The notes beneath the pieces were generated by a model. The model saw nothing but the letters and a program-made list of their open reading frames with translations. It did not search any database and had not been told where the DNA came from. The position numbers and the translations under genes are program-made. DNA of 64,000 nucleotides from Paraspadella gotoi (Eukaryota > Chaetognatha), in contig CM119267.1 of assembly GCA_051294375.1 (NCBI GenBank), forward strand, positions 22,507,486-22,571,485, given 5' to 3'. Shown here in pieces: positions 36,993 through 47,912 of this stretch; within the stretch, counting starts at the first letter, position 1; each line of letters opens with the position of its first letter.

Positions 36993-37096
36993 TATAGATT
37001 GTTAAGTGAATAATTGAACCAGCTAATGGTTTGAATGCATGGTCTAAATAAAATTAGCACTGTTTCCCAAATCGATGTTTTTCTTTATTTCAACTT
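36993..37096. mobile_element. 104-bp insertion, unclassified
   Basis: Absent from the matching place near 19228. It is flanked by a 5-bp direct repeat AACTT (36988-36992 and 37092-37096). The ends are loosely inverted (AAGTGAATAATTGAA near the left, the complement of TTCTTTATTTCAACTT at the right). No coding capacity. A small MITE-like element is the simplest reading; a random read-level difference is unlikely at this size. Confidence 0.4.
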
Positions 37097-37223
37097 ATAA
37101 TTATATCATCACATTCTCATCTTCAGTTCATCTTATCTCAACTCATCTCATTCTTTTATCATTTCATCTCATCTCATCTCCGTCTCTTCTTAATATCATC
37201 TCATCTTATTCTCATCTTATTCT

Positions 37224-37447
37224 TATGGAAATTGTACAACCATATAAAAATTATCCCATCATTTAATAAATAGCTATCTTGCCCCTGACTTTGGACAGGC
37301 TTTGGTGGTTTAAGGCCTCCATCACTCTTACAAGGATAATGACATAGCAGGTCCCTGCAAGCTTTCAATCAAGACCTCTCATAGTCTCGTTTATTCACTC
37401 CCAGAGTACCTGGCTTCCCTATCAATTGAAGTGAAAATATTTCAAAT
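37224..37447 (-). mobile_element. Dispersed short element, copy 4, inserted in the satellite
   Basis: Reverse-oriented copy of the element seen at 1096-1286. It interrupts the pentamer satellite, and the matching place near 19350 is empty. The word ATCTTATTCT flanks it on both sides (37214-37223, 37448-37457), consistent with a 10-bp target duplication, though the satellite itself repeats that word. The outer ends include GGAAAT and ATTTC as a very short inverted pair. The filled and empty versions show that the element moved, or that these are two alleles. Confidence 0.65.
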
Positions 37448-37614
37448 ATCTTATTCTCATCTCATCTCATCTCATCTCATCCCTTCAGGTGACCTTTTTA
37501 ATTAGGGAACGTCGAAAAATGCGGGCCTAACGAAAGGAAGAGATTAAGTAGCGTGACGGACCTGCCCGAACTCGGGACACGAGAGGCGGACCAGATCGAC
37601 CGAGCGCGAAGGAA

Positions 37615-37970
37615 GGGGGGGAGGGTGGGGAGAAAGAGAGAGAGGTGAGTGAGAGAGTAAATGAGAGGGAGGGAGGAGAGAGGGAGATAGAGGAGAGTGA
37701 GGAAGACAGAGAGAGTGGGAGGAAGGGAAAGAATGAGAGAGGGAGGGTAGGAGGGAGAGAGAGGGATGGGGGAGAGAAAGAAAGGGGGAGCGGGAGAGAG
37801 GGAGGAGGCAGAGAGTTGGAAACGAAAATGAAAAGAGAGAGTGAAAGGGAGTTAGAGAGAGTAGGACGGAGAGAGAGGGATAGAGAGATAAGGAGAAGGA
37901 AGGAGACAGAAAGGGATCGAGTGAGAGAGACAAAGAGAGATTCAGAGTCAGAGAGAGGCGATGGCAAAGT
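37615..37970. repeat. Purine-rich GA/GGGA tract
   Basis: Degenerate GAGA/GGGA repeat. No gene is seen from here to the gap at 38498; the frames on either strand are translations of this tract. 38090-38400 is less repetitive and also shows nothing. Confidence 0.85.
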
Positions 37971-38413
37971 GAGATGGGTGAAGGGGAAGTGAGTATGATG
38001 GATCAAAGCGGGAAAGAGTACTGGAGCACCGAGTGAGTATAGGATAGCGGTGGAAAAAGAAGAAAACATTTATTAGGAAAAAAAAAGAAAGATGGCGCTT
38101 AAGTGAAGCGGAGAGGAGCGAGGGAGAAAAGATTTGTTTTTATATCTTGAGGCTTAGGGGGAGCGAGTGTGTAGGATCGAGGAAGTGGAGCTGAGGGGTG
38201 GAGATGGAGCAAGAGAGGAAGAGGAAGAGAGAGGGAGACAGCGGGGGAAGTTTTTATTACCGTCCCGAACTGGAAGAGTGCGTGGGGAAACGGATGGCGA
38301 GACACGAAAAAAAAAATTGAGAGAGAGTGAGAGAGAGCGAGAGTGAGAGATCTTTCCTCGCGTTTCTCTCTTTCAAGAGGCGAAAGGGACATGGAGAGGG
38401 AACTGTGATATCC

Positions 38414-38418
<5 letters not shown>

Positions 38419-38497
<79 letters not shown>
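38419..38497. repeat. (GA)n microsatellite abutting a gap
   Basis: Pure GA repeat running directly into the N run, showing why the assembly broke here. Confidence 0.97.
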
Positions 38498-38621
38498 NNN
38501 NNNNNNNNNNNNNNNNNNNNNNNNNNNNNNNNNNNNNNNNNNNNNNNNNNNNNNNNNNNNNNNNNNNNNNNNNNNNNNNNNNNNNNNNNNNNNNNNNNNN
38601 NNNNNNNNNNNNNNNNNNNNN
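38498..38621. other. Assembly gap, 124 N
   Basis: 124 N; an estimated rather than default gap size. Confidence 0.99.
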
Positions 38622-39215
38622 CTTTTCTTTTCGTTTTCTTCAATTGTTTTCAATATTTTTATTTTTATAGCTATTTTCATATATTTTTTAATCTTAATTT
38701 CGAACTTTCTTTTAATTCTTTCTCTTTTCTTTCCTTTTTTGTCCCTTCTCTTTAATCCTTTTCTGAGTTGGTATCTTAAATTTTTTGCAGATCCAAAGGT
38801 TTTGCTTTTTTATCTCTGTCCATCGGGCGAAAAGATCGGACAGGAACGTGGTTAAGAAAACCCTAAGACTTTTCACGTCCTGAATTTGGATAAGATCATC
38901 AGAATATATAAACTAACTTAATTTCGTTTTAAAAGTGTTTAATTATTAAAATAAGTGGGATTGACATTAAACCACGCCTCGGGGGAAAGAGAAAGTACAT
39001 CAGAGAGAATTTAGGAATCCTTGGTTGAAATTAAATTTCTTAATCGGTTATTGCTAAACTCATAAGGAACGCTCGTCATCGTAATTAAAGCAAATGTCAG
39101 CGACAACGACAAATGACCTCACCGCTAGAAAATTGAGTTTTCAAAAAAGATACTTAAGGGGGTGGTTATTTTATACAATTTAAACATTCTTTGAAACATT
39201 ATATAACATTTCATA
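38622..39215. other. AT-rich non-coding stretch
   Basis: T-rich, then mixed sequence. An acceptor-like TTTTTTGCAG lies near 38780-38790 without a supported exon. Nothing else seen. Confidence 0.5.
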
Positions 39216-39400
39216 GATAGGAAAGCCAAGTACTCTGAGAGTGAATAAACGAGACTGTGAGAGTCTCGATTAAAAGATGGCAGAGTTCTGCTATAGGATT
39301 ATCTTGTAAGAGTGATGGAGGTCATAACGCACCATAGCTTCTCCAAAGTCAGGGGCAAGAAAGCTTATTTATCATAGTTTTGATATTAGTTGTACCAATT
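39216..39400 (+). mobile_element. Dispersed short element, copy 5 (diverged)
   Basis: Clearly related to copies 1-4 but more diverged, with different flanks, so an independent insertion. Its hairpin CGAGACTGTGAGAGTCTCG at 39250-39268 has a perfect 7-bp stem, whereas copy 1 has CAAGACT paired with AGTCTTG: both sides of one pair have changed. Confidence 0.65.
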
Positions 39401-39673
39401 TCAGAACAAAATTACCAAGAAAAAAAAAACCAAAACTCCAAAGCGGCTCACATAGCGACCAACAAAAGTAAATTTAAACCGACGAAGCGGTTAAAAAAAA
39501 AACGATAGTTTTAGTCGGCTATGGAGGGTGAACCGACAAAGACGATCCGTACTGGAATTAACGGTCCGTCGGTCGTCGTTTTGTCGGCCATTGTCGATCG
39601 TCCTCGTCCCGCGGCGACCGAAGGGGAGGGATGACGCTCCCGGATAATGAATGCTCGCGCCTCTAATCAGCCA
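39401..39673. other. Unique stretch before a gap, nothing recognised
   Basis: A-rich, then GC-richer sequence. No open frame or motif that I can support. Confidence 0.5.
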
Positions 39674-39857
39674 NNNNNNNNNNNNNNNNNNNNNNNNNNN
39701 NNNNNNNNNNNNNNNNNNNNNNNNNNNNNNNNNNNNNNNNNNNNNNNNNNNNNNNNNNNNNNNNNNNNNNNNNNNNNNNNNNNNNNNNNNNNNNNNNNNN
39801 NNNNNNNNNNNNNNNNNNNNNNNNNNNNNNNNNNNNNNNNNNNNNNNNNNNNNNNNN
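39674..39857. other. Assembly gap, 184 N
   Basis: 184 N, followed immediately by a (CT)n tract. Confidence 0.99.

Positions 39858-39891
<34 letters not shown>
39858..39891. repeat. (CT)n microsatellite abutting a gap
   Basis: Pure CT repeat starting at the gap edge; its true length is unknown. Confidence 0.95.
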
Positions 39892-39894
<3 letters not shown>

Positions 39895-40171
39895 CGATTC
39901 CAATTCAACGCGGCCATTTTTTTTCTCAAAGGCTCAGCGCTAGATGGCGGGACGAAAGAGCGCATTTTTTTTCTCCTTCTGTCCAATCTTTCTGACACTT
40001 TGCGTCTAAGTTTCTGGATTTACTGCTGCAGATTTTTCTTTTTTATTGTGACCATCTTTCTGTCAACTGGTCCTTATTTTTACTTTTATCTCGCTATTTT
40101 TTAATTTCTGTCTTCTTTGTATTTCTGTTCATTTTTTCTGTCTCATCTGCCTTCGCTCCGCTTTCTTTCTT

Positions 40172-40196
40172 NNNNNNNNNNNNNNNNNNNNNNNNN
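40172..40196. other. Assembly gap, 25 N
   Basis: 25 N between T-rich sequence on the left and GA-rich sequence on the right. 39892-40171 holds no recognisable gene. Confidence 0.99.
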
Positions 40197-40340
40197 AAGA
40201 GAGGAGATAATAAGACAGATGGAAAGAAATTGTTTGAGGGAAGATATAGGGAGAGAGGGAGATACTCGGCTGAGGAGGGAGAGAGAGGGATCGAGAGAGG
40301 GAGAGAGAAATAGAAAGAGAGAGACGAGAGAGAGAGAGAC

Positions 40341-40374
<34 letters not shown>

Positions 40375-40650
40375 GGAGCAGAGAGAAGGAGAAAAAAGAG
40401 AGGGACAGAGAGAGGACATGAAGAGAGACACGGAGAGGGAACAGAGAGGGACAGTATAGAGTAAAGAAAGAAAGAAAGAAAGAAAGAGTGAGAGAGAGAG
40501 AAGAGGATAGTGGAGAGAAAGATTAAAAAAGCCACAGAGTTAGAGAATCGGAGAGTGAAACCGATCTTAACTTAGGGAAAGAAAAAGTAGTAGAGGAGAG
40601 ACAGAGTGAGAGACAGAGAAGAGACTGAGAGAGAGAGAGAGCTTAAACAA
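40197..40650. repeat. GA-rich degenerate microsatellite
   Basis: GAGA with CAGAGA, GGGA and AAAG variants. All open frames here are translations of the repeat. Confidence 0.9.
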
Positions 40651-40789
40651 AAGTCGAGGAAAAGAAAGGAAAGAAAAAAGAAGGAACAAAGGATTTTAAG
40701 GGAATCGCGAACGGAACCGAGGAGGTCTTTTGCTTTTGTCCATGCTGATACTTCGAGCCGCGTTGGCGTCGTACTACAAGGGGGAGTTT

Positions 40790-41060
40790 TCATTAATTTA
40801 ATTATTTTTTTAATTTAAAAAAAATTATGAAAAAAATAATTAAAATATAATAAAAATAAAGGTTTATAAAAATAAATTATAAATTATTGAATAGATGTGA
40901 TAATAAAATTTTTAAAATAATAATTAATAATAATAAAAAAATTGTTTGCTTAATTTTAAGTAATTAAAATAATTTTATAAATAATGTGTTATAATTTTAT
41001 CTACTAAAATAGTATATTATAAAATGATTTAAAAATATTCTTCTTATAAATTTGTAAAAA
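40790..41060. other. Very AT-rich spacer
   Basis: Almost entirely A and T with short AATAAT words; no gene. Confidence 0.7.
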
Positions 41061-41311
41061 TATTTATAACTTGGTTACAGTCGTCAGGCCGTTGCACGTG
41101 GCCTGTCTCTTTTTCCTCCCTCCTCCTCACTCTCCTCTCATCTCTTGACGTCGAATCGCGTGTGATCTCATACCATCTTCCGTCGCGCCATTTTCTTCCG
41201 CTTATGTTTTCATGTCCTATCGCATTTTTCCGCCGCGTTTTCCGCCCCGCCTGCCCGTGTTGCTTTTTTTGGTCGCGTCTCTTCGCGTTGTACTCTCGCG
41301 TTCTGATCGGT

Positions 41312-41378
41312 CCCGGAGAGAGAGAGAGAGAGTAGAGAGGAGAGACGAGAGAGAGAGAGAGAGAGAGAGATGAGAGAG

Positions 41379-41411
<33 letters not shown>
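41312..41411. repeat. (GA)n microsatellite
   Basis: GA repeat with short interruptions, downstream of a GC-richer stretch (41080-41310) without a recognised gene. Confidence 0.94.
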
Positions 41412-41414
<3 letters not shown>

Positions 41415-41569
41415 GGGAAAGCGGTAGTTTGACATTGCATTTGGAGATGTGCGCTTTAATGTGCAGCATGTGTTCGTTACCGTGCGAAGGAGCGTGGTTT
41501 GAGATGAATTATCGACCGTGGGGATGGAAGGAGGGACGTCTTGAAGAATCAAAAATCGGGGAAGAGAAA

Positions 41570-41712
41570 AGAGAGAAGTAGAGAGAGGAGGAGAGAGAGA
41601 GAGAGAGAGAGAGACGACGAGAGAGAGAGATGAGTTAGAGAAGAGACGAGAAAAGGAGAGAGTAGAGAGAGTACGAGAGAGGATGAGTAGAGACGAGAGA
41701 GGAGAGAGAGTA
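41570..41712. repeat. GA-rich microsatellite
   Basis: GA repeat broken by GACGAGA and GTAGAGA words. Confidence 0.92.
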
Positions 41713-41788
41713 GATTGGGTGACGAGATTGTGACTTGGGAATGCATTCAATGATTGAATGTTTTTAGCGTCCACGCCCTCACAGGTCA

Positions 41789-41902
41789 GTCAACATTGAC
41801 GATAACGCTGATTACTTTAGTCTACAGAAGCGCCCTCACACGACGGTCAACATTGACGCTAACGCTGATTACTGTAGACTACAGTAGCGCCCTCGCACGC
41901 GG
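41789..41902 (+). repeat. 57-bp tandem duplication
   Basis: Two adjacent 57-bp units (41789-41845 and 41846-41902) starting GTCAACATTGACG. They differ at about seven positions. Unit two contains TACTGTAGACTACAGTA, an 8-bp perfect inverted repeat with a one-base centre. A partial related piece (ACGCCCTCACAGGTCA) precedes the first unit. Confidence 0.85.
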
Positions 41903-42138
41903 GAAAACGGCTCCCGAGTTCAAAGGTCGTGGACGAATGCCTTTCAAGTCAAGTGAGAATCAGCGTGCGTGCGAGATAACGAGACTTGGAGATAATGTAA
42001 AGAGTCCGCGCGCACTTTGTTCCCCTTCCCTCTCCCCCCCTTGGCGGCCGCACTACCCGCCCCCTTTTGACTCTGGTGGGGGGAAAAAAGGGATCAACGA
42101 GAAGAGAAACATTTGGTGGGGAGAGTTGGGTGGGAGGA

Positions 42139-42190
42139 GAAAAAGGATAGATAGAAAGATAGATATATAGATAGATAGATAGATTAGATG
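42139..42190. repeat. (GATA)n microsatellite
   Basis: Interrupted GATA repeat. 42191-42375 is purine-rich and non-coding. Confidence 0.88.
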
Positions 42191-43324
42191 GATAAATGGG
42201 GATAGAGTTTGGAGAGACGAGAAAACGGGAAAAGAGTGTTTAGAGGAGAAAGGGAGAGAGTTAGGAGAAAATAAAAGTAGAAAGATAATAAGGGTTTAGT
42301 GAAAGTAAGGATAAGAATTTGTGAGAAAATATGGGAGATTGGGTCAAGACTGTTATAGAAGTGGAAAGACGCACTTTAATTGAATTGCTATTTTTGCTGT
42401 ATGATTATTGTCAATTGCTTCGATTGGAAAGCAATGGAAGTACTATTATGTTTGATTATATTTATTAAGGTTCTACCTTTATTGCACGATTTAACAGATG
42501 CAAGCTTAGGTTACATACATAAACTTTTACCAATTATTAAATTGACAATTACGACGCCTACGGAGACGTCAACGCCAATGCGGATCTCGGAACGTTTAGA
42601 GTGAGCCTGGCAACGAAGTGAATTTTTTATGGTGTATCCACAGACTAATGCAAAAAAGGTTGTAAACCAAACCCTGCAGATCTCAGCCATGTAATATTAA
42701 CTATATTAAGGAAAAAAAACGCGTTGAACAAAATCTCTTTCTTTCTTCTCTCAGTTCGTCTCTTCGTCTCTTACTTCATACAACTGAAGCAAAGAGAACT
42801 AGAATGACGCTTAGCAAATATTACATCTTCCTTTCGAGCAAAAATCTCGTCGTAACTTGAACCAAATTTCTTTTTCACTTTTTTTGGTAAATATGAAAAT
42901 TTTTCTCCCCTTTTCTTTCTCGATTTCCTTCTGCTATTAAATTTTTGTTTCCATTCAGTTCATCTAATTTTTTGTTTGTTTATTGTTTTGTTTAATTTCT
43001 AATATTATTTTAACTTTTCCCTATTATTTCTTTGATTTTCTCCAACTTTTTCATTTCCTTTTTCTGCCTCACCCCAACCCGCCCCTTCCCCCCCCATTTC
43101 CCAAACAATCTCGAAACCGAGAATCCGATTATTTTTTGTGTCGACATCGTCGACCCTCTTTCGATTTAACCTTTATCGTTTCCGGGGAAAAAAAAAACTT
43201 AAATATTACGTTGGACGTGAAACGCGCGTTTTTCGCGGGAAAGCACGCGCCGCGGTTCGAGGCGGGGGGGCGTGGCCCGTGTTTGAAACGCGCGAGCGAC
43301 TGGTTTCCGGTCGCTGGTCGAGAC

Positions 43325-43336
43325 CGGATATATCCG
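43325..43336. other. 12-bp palindrome CGGATATATCCG
   Basis: Perfect palindrome kept in both arms (partner at 50416-50427). CCGGTC and GACCGG words in inverted orientation lie just before it. Function unknown. Confidence 0.5.
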
Positions 43337-44097
43337 TGGCGTTATGAAAACGTCACGCGTCGTCACGGTCGATGCGCGTCGGGGTCATTTTTTTTCTCTC
43401 CTTGACGCGACGGCGAAAACCCGAGTTTTTGACCTTTCGAGTAAAAAGAACGAGGGGTTTTTTTTTTTATTCCGTTAGCAGACCGATTCTACTAAGCCTC
43501 AACATTTAAATGCAATCGTGTTTGTTGAGAATAAATACGTCTTTATTCAAACAGCCGCTGTTAATAATGTCTACGTGGGACTTACGTAAAAATTAGAGAA
43601 ATTAATATATGATTACGTTTTTACTAGAAGACATCTATCATCTATCCCTCAAACAAGATAATTTAAAATCAAAACAAAAGCAATGTTTTCTATCTAGATT
43701 CTGTTAGCTTAAGGTCTCAGAATAATACATGGTTTCTCTTTATCAATAAATATATATATATAATATATTTATATTTTCAGTTGGGCCTCTTCCTTCAGTT
43801 CATAATTTTAAATATTTAGCTTATTGCTTCCTAGGAAATATACTCATATATTATCAAATAGTAACCATATTAAAGCATAAAGGACGCACTGCACTACTTT
43901 AGCTCTAAACCTCATTCCCTTCTTTTGTTATGCCCCTTTAATTTCTCTGGAGACTTCGTCCGACGACGCGCTCGACTTTATTTTGCCGAGAGAAGCTCCA
44001 GAGATTTAAGAGGCCAGTTTTTTGATCTCTTCCTTCCATTAATTTTCGGCAAAGCATCCCAGACATCCGACGCCAGAGACCTCGATTTCCTTCGCGT

Positions 44098-44745
44098 CTT
44101 CCTTTTCTTTTTTTTTCTTTCAATTTCCTCTTTTTTTTCCTTCTCGATTTTTTACTTTCCTTTTCTTTCTCCTCCTTTTTCCTTTATCTTTCTTTTAAAC
44201 GCTTCAAATTGTTTTTCCTCCCATTTCCTATTCTTTCCTTTCCTTTCCATTCTTTCCTCCTTTTCCTTTCTCCCTCCTATTTCTCCTTTTTTTACTTTTC
44301 CTTTTTTCCCGACCTTTACTTTTTTCTTTCCATTTCCTATTTCTTTCTTTCTCGCTTTTGCGATTTTCTTTCCTTTTCCTCAATTTCTTCTCTTTCCTTT
44401 CCTCGCTTTTATCAATTTTCTTTTCCTCTTTCTTTTTTCCTGCTTTTTTTTCCGTTATGTTCTTTACTGATGCGGTACCTTTTCCTTTCCTTTACCCTTC
44501 TATTTCCTTTCCTTTATTTACACTGTTTTGTTTCCTTTCCTTTCTATTTTCTTTACTTTCAGTTTTCACGCTTTCCTTTCCTTTCGCGGATTTCCTCCTC
44601 TTTCCATCTTCTCTTTCCTCAATCATTTCCTCCCTTTATTTCCTCTATTTCTCCTTTCCTCCATCCATCTCAATTCCTCTTTTTCTCTCTTCCTCTCATT
44701 TTTCCTCTCTTTCTTCGTATTTACTTTATTCTTTAGTTTCTTCTC
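44098..44745 (+). repeat. Long polypyrimidine tract (left arm)
   Basis: About 650 bases, overwhelmingly C and T on the plus strand, built on TTTCC and CTTTCCTTT words. This type of tract can form triplex DNA. Open frames here are spurious phenylalanine/serine/leucine translations. Confidence 0.85.
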
Positions 44746-45164
44746 GAAACTCTCCATTACCGCCTCTCTTTCCCCTTCCTCCGCTCTCCCCCCCTCGTAC
44801 CTCCCCCCTCCTCCTCTATATTGAGAGGCAACTCCGCTCTAATTCTCCTCTTGAACTTGTAAAAAAGAAAAGAGACCAAACAACAAAAAAATAAGAAAAT
44901 AAAAAAAGCAAAACCAACTTTTCTCTCTCAACTAAGAAAAAAAACTACCTCTCAGCCTTACATCAGCCTCGCAAATCCTCCCTTCCAAAAGTGGACATCC
45001 AAAGACTTACTTTCCAAACTCGAAACTTACTTTTTCAAAACTCTAGACTATACTCTCCCCTGACGTCCGCCGGTTCCTTACTTCATTCTCCTTTCTTTCG
45101 ATGGAGGCTCATTCGCTTTGCGCTTCTCAAACTCGTCACTTCTCCAACGTCCACTTCATCCCAT

Positions 45165-46490
45165 GCACACCGCGCACGCATCTTCCCCTTTCCGTCCGGA
45201 CATTTCAAGCCTCTTCATCGGCCATGGCAACGCCCGCGGACGCATCTTTCCCTTTCCGTCGGACATTTCCAACGCTCTTCATCGCTCACAAACCCCCAAC
45301 GCATCTTCCCCTTTCCGTCCGGACATTTCCAACGCGCTCTTATCGCCATGGCAACGCCGCGGACGGCATCTTCCCTTTCCGTCTCCGGACATCTCCAACG
45401 TCTCTTTCATCGCCATGGCATACGCCCCGCGGACGCCAATCTTTCCCCCTTTTCCTGTCCGGACATTCCAAGCGCCATCTTTCATCGCCATGGCAACGCC
45501 CGCGGACGCATCTTTCCCCTTTCCGTTCGCGACAATCTCCAACGTCTTCTTTCATCGCCATGGCATAGCGTCCCAGCGCGAACGACAAATCTTTCCTCCA
45601 TTTTCCGTACCGCGACATTTCCAACGCACTCTTCATCCCGCCATGCAACACTCGCGTGACGCCAATCTTTCCCGCTTCGGGCGCTCCGACCATTTCCACA
45701 CGCTCTCTTCAATCGCCATCGGCAACGCCCGCGACGGCATGCTTTCCCCCTTTCCGTCTCGGACATCTCCAACGTCCACTTCATACGCAGCAACGCGCCC
45801 GCGGACGCCAATCTTTCCCCTTCCATCCGGACATTTTCCAACGCCTCTCATCAGCCATGGCAACCGCCCGTAGACGACCATCTTTCCCTTTCCGTGTGCG
45901 ACCTCTCCAACGTCTCTCATCGCCATGGCAAACACCCGCGGACGGCATCTTTCCCCTTTCCGTCCGGACATTTCCAAACGGCTCTTCATCGCCATGGCAA
46001 AACGCCCCGTAGACCGCATCTTTCCCCTTTCCGTCCGTACATTTCCAACGCCTCTTCATCGCCATTGGCCAAACGGCCCTGTAGACGCATCTCTTCCCCT
46101 TCCGTCTGGACATCTCCAACGTCCCTTCTTTGCCATGGCAACGCCCCGGACGCATGCTTCCCCTTCCCTGGAACATCTCCAACGTCTCTTCTTTGCCATG
46201 GCAAAACGCCCGGCGCGGAACGCTACTTTCCCCTTTCCCGTCCGACTATTCCAACGCACACTCATTCATACAAACCATATAGCACACGCCGTAGACGCAT
46301 CTTTCCCTTTCCGTCATGACATCTCACCGTCTCTTCTTTGCCATGGCAACGCCCGCGGACGCCATCTTCCCCTTTCCGTCCGATCGTACATTCGTCAACG
46401 CCTCTTCAGCGCCATGGCAACGCCCACGGAACGCATCTTTTTCCCCTTTCCGTCCGGACTATCTTCAACGCCCTCTTCATCGCTCCAGCG
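45165..46490 (+). repeat. 66-bp minisatellite array, left (about 20 units)
   Basis: The tandem unit contains, in order, the palindromic words TCCGGA, CCATGG and CCGCGG and a TTTCCCCTTTCCG end. Unit length is best measured in the cleaner right array as 66 bp, and noisy units here vary by a few bases. Because 66 is divisible by three, all frames run on as 22-residue repeats, which I regard as spurious coding. Most units carry ATCGCCATGGCAAC, which fits the RFX X-box consensus GTHNYYATRRNAAC at 13 of 14 positions. Confidence 0.92.
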
Positions 46491-47576
46491 ACCCCTACTC
46501 CAGCATCGTTTTGCGGAATGAACGTCGACCCTCTCCATCGGCCAATGAAGCAAATATCAATCTAGGAAATGAAGCAACAAAAAATCTGCATGTGCCAAAG
46601 TTCACTTTGGTTTCGGAGTTTTTAAAAAAAGAAATCAAAAGTTTTTGTAAGCACTGAGAATAAAAAATCTTACGAGTGCAGCATTTAACAATGTCAGAAA
46701 AATTTTTAAGTTTTTATCAGCGTTGTTTTGCTAAACTATTACAATTACTTATTTTTATTCACGATTATTAGTTAAGCAAAATAAACTCGAACCCAAAAGG
46801 TTTATGTGGTAAATACAGAAAACAAAGCAAAAAGCTGGAAGCGTAAAACAATTGACTCGCGAGACTTGTGATATTTTTTTTTTGCAATATTGTTCATTGT
46901 CCACAATTGGTCCACCTATAGGAAAGCCACTCACGCTCCCTCAAAATCTACCACCTTTATATACCACCCCACCCACCACCCCGTCCCCATTCCCTCAGAT
47001 TTAAGAGTGGTAGCCCATGTGATCAAACCAATTTATCTCCACCATTTGATGTTTGGGCCAAAAAGGCTTGTGAGCTGAGGAAAAGAGAGAGAGACGAGAG
47101 ATCCCGACGAGAGAGAGATGAGGAGAGAGAGCAGAGAGAGAAACGCCGAGAAGGCGCCGACGCCGTCCCCGCGTCGAGCGTTTGCATTCGATCAAGGAGA
47201 ATGAGGGGGACGGGGAAGACTGGGGAGAGAGTGGGAGGGGAAGGAAAGGGAGAAGGGAAGGAAGGGGAAAGTGAAGCAGTGAGGGGGAGTATGAAGGTGT
47301 TAAAGAAGAGGTGTCGAGGGGTATGAACCGAAGAGGAAAGAGACTAAAAAAAGGACTAATAGCAGTTAGGAAATTCAATAAAGAATAGAGGAAGGAGGTC
47401 ATCGGAAAAACGAATTGAAATAAGAAACAACAACTGAAAGCTAATTTAAAAAAGGAGAGAAGAGAAAACGTAAATCGAAAGAAAAGAAAAAAGGAACAAA
47501 GAAACGACGAAAAGGAAAAAGGAAAGAAAAGAAAGAAAAAGTATTGGAACAGAAAAAAGAATCGAGAAAAGAAGAG

Positions 47577-47626
<50 letters not shown>
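47577..47626. repeat. (GA)n microsatellite
   Basis: GA repeat followed at once by a T-rich run. Confidence 0.93.
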
Positions 47627-47630
<4 letters not shown>

Positions 47631-47736
47631 CTTTTTTTTTCTTTTTTTGAGGAATCAATAGTCTACACGTGGTATCTGTCTAGATGCCTCGACTTGAGTT
47701 TTCCTCACTCCATCTCTCAGCCTTTTCCACTTTTTA

Positions 47737-47738
47737 AA

Positions 47739-47787
<49 letters not shown>

Positions 47788-47845
47788 CTCTCCTCTCTCT
47801 CTCTCTCTGCTCTCTCTCTCTTTCTCTCTTTCATTTATTTTCTCT
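47737..47845. repeat. (CT)n microsatellite
   Basis: CT repeat with short interruptions, in the spacer of the inverted repeat. Confidence 0.93.
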
Positions 47846-47912
47846 CTCCAATTCGCGATTCTTTCTTTTCCAAACTTTTTCACCATATTTTCTTGCTCAT
47901 TCTTTTCCATCT

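Larger units (their letters stand above)
36806..37488 (+). repeat. TCTCA/TCTTATTC pentamer-type satellite, copy 2, with insertions
   Basis: Same satellite as 19048-19395 but interrupted by a 104-bp insertion (36993-37096) and a 224-bp element (37224-37447). Confidence 0.88.
33733..37593. repeat. Noisy continuation of the duplication, copy on contig three
   Basis: Collinear with 15887-19505. No gene seen. Contains CT tracts (34246-34336), GA tracts (34574-34862, 35795-35950), a dispersed element (35198-35402), the pentamer satellite, and two insertions absent from the other copy. Confidence 0.8.
42376..45160 (+). repeat. Left arm of a large inverted repeat
   Basis: The reverse complement of 48571-51371, in the same order along the whole 2.8 kb. 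Differences are mainly single-base indels, with more substitutions toward the outer end. It contains an AT-rich outer part, a CpG-rich segment (43220-43400) with GGGGGCGTGGC, unique sequence at 43450-44090, and a long polypyrimidine tract. No conserved coding frame is shared between the arms. Confidence 0.9.
46491..47912. other. Spacer between the two minisatellite arrays
   Basis: Unique AT-rich sequence (46491-46890), mixed sequence, a purine-rich stretch (47080-47580), a GA tract (47577-47626) and a CT tract (47737-47845). No gene recognised. The true centre of the inverted repeat lies here or in the adjoining gap. Confidence 0.6.

Noticed and set aside
45165-46490. Long open frames through the minisatellite (up to 251 codons)
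   Set aside because: The 66-bp unit is divisible by three, so frames stay open on both strands and in several registers at once; no start context, domain or codon bias supports a protein.
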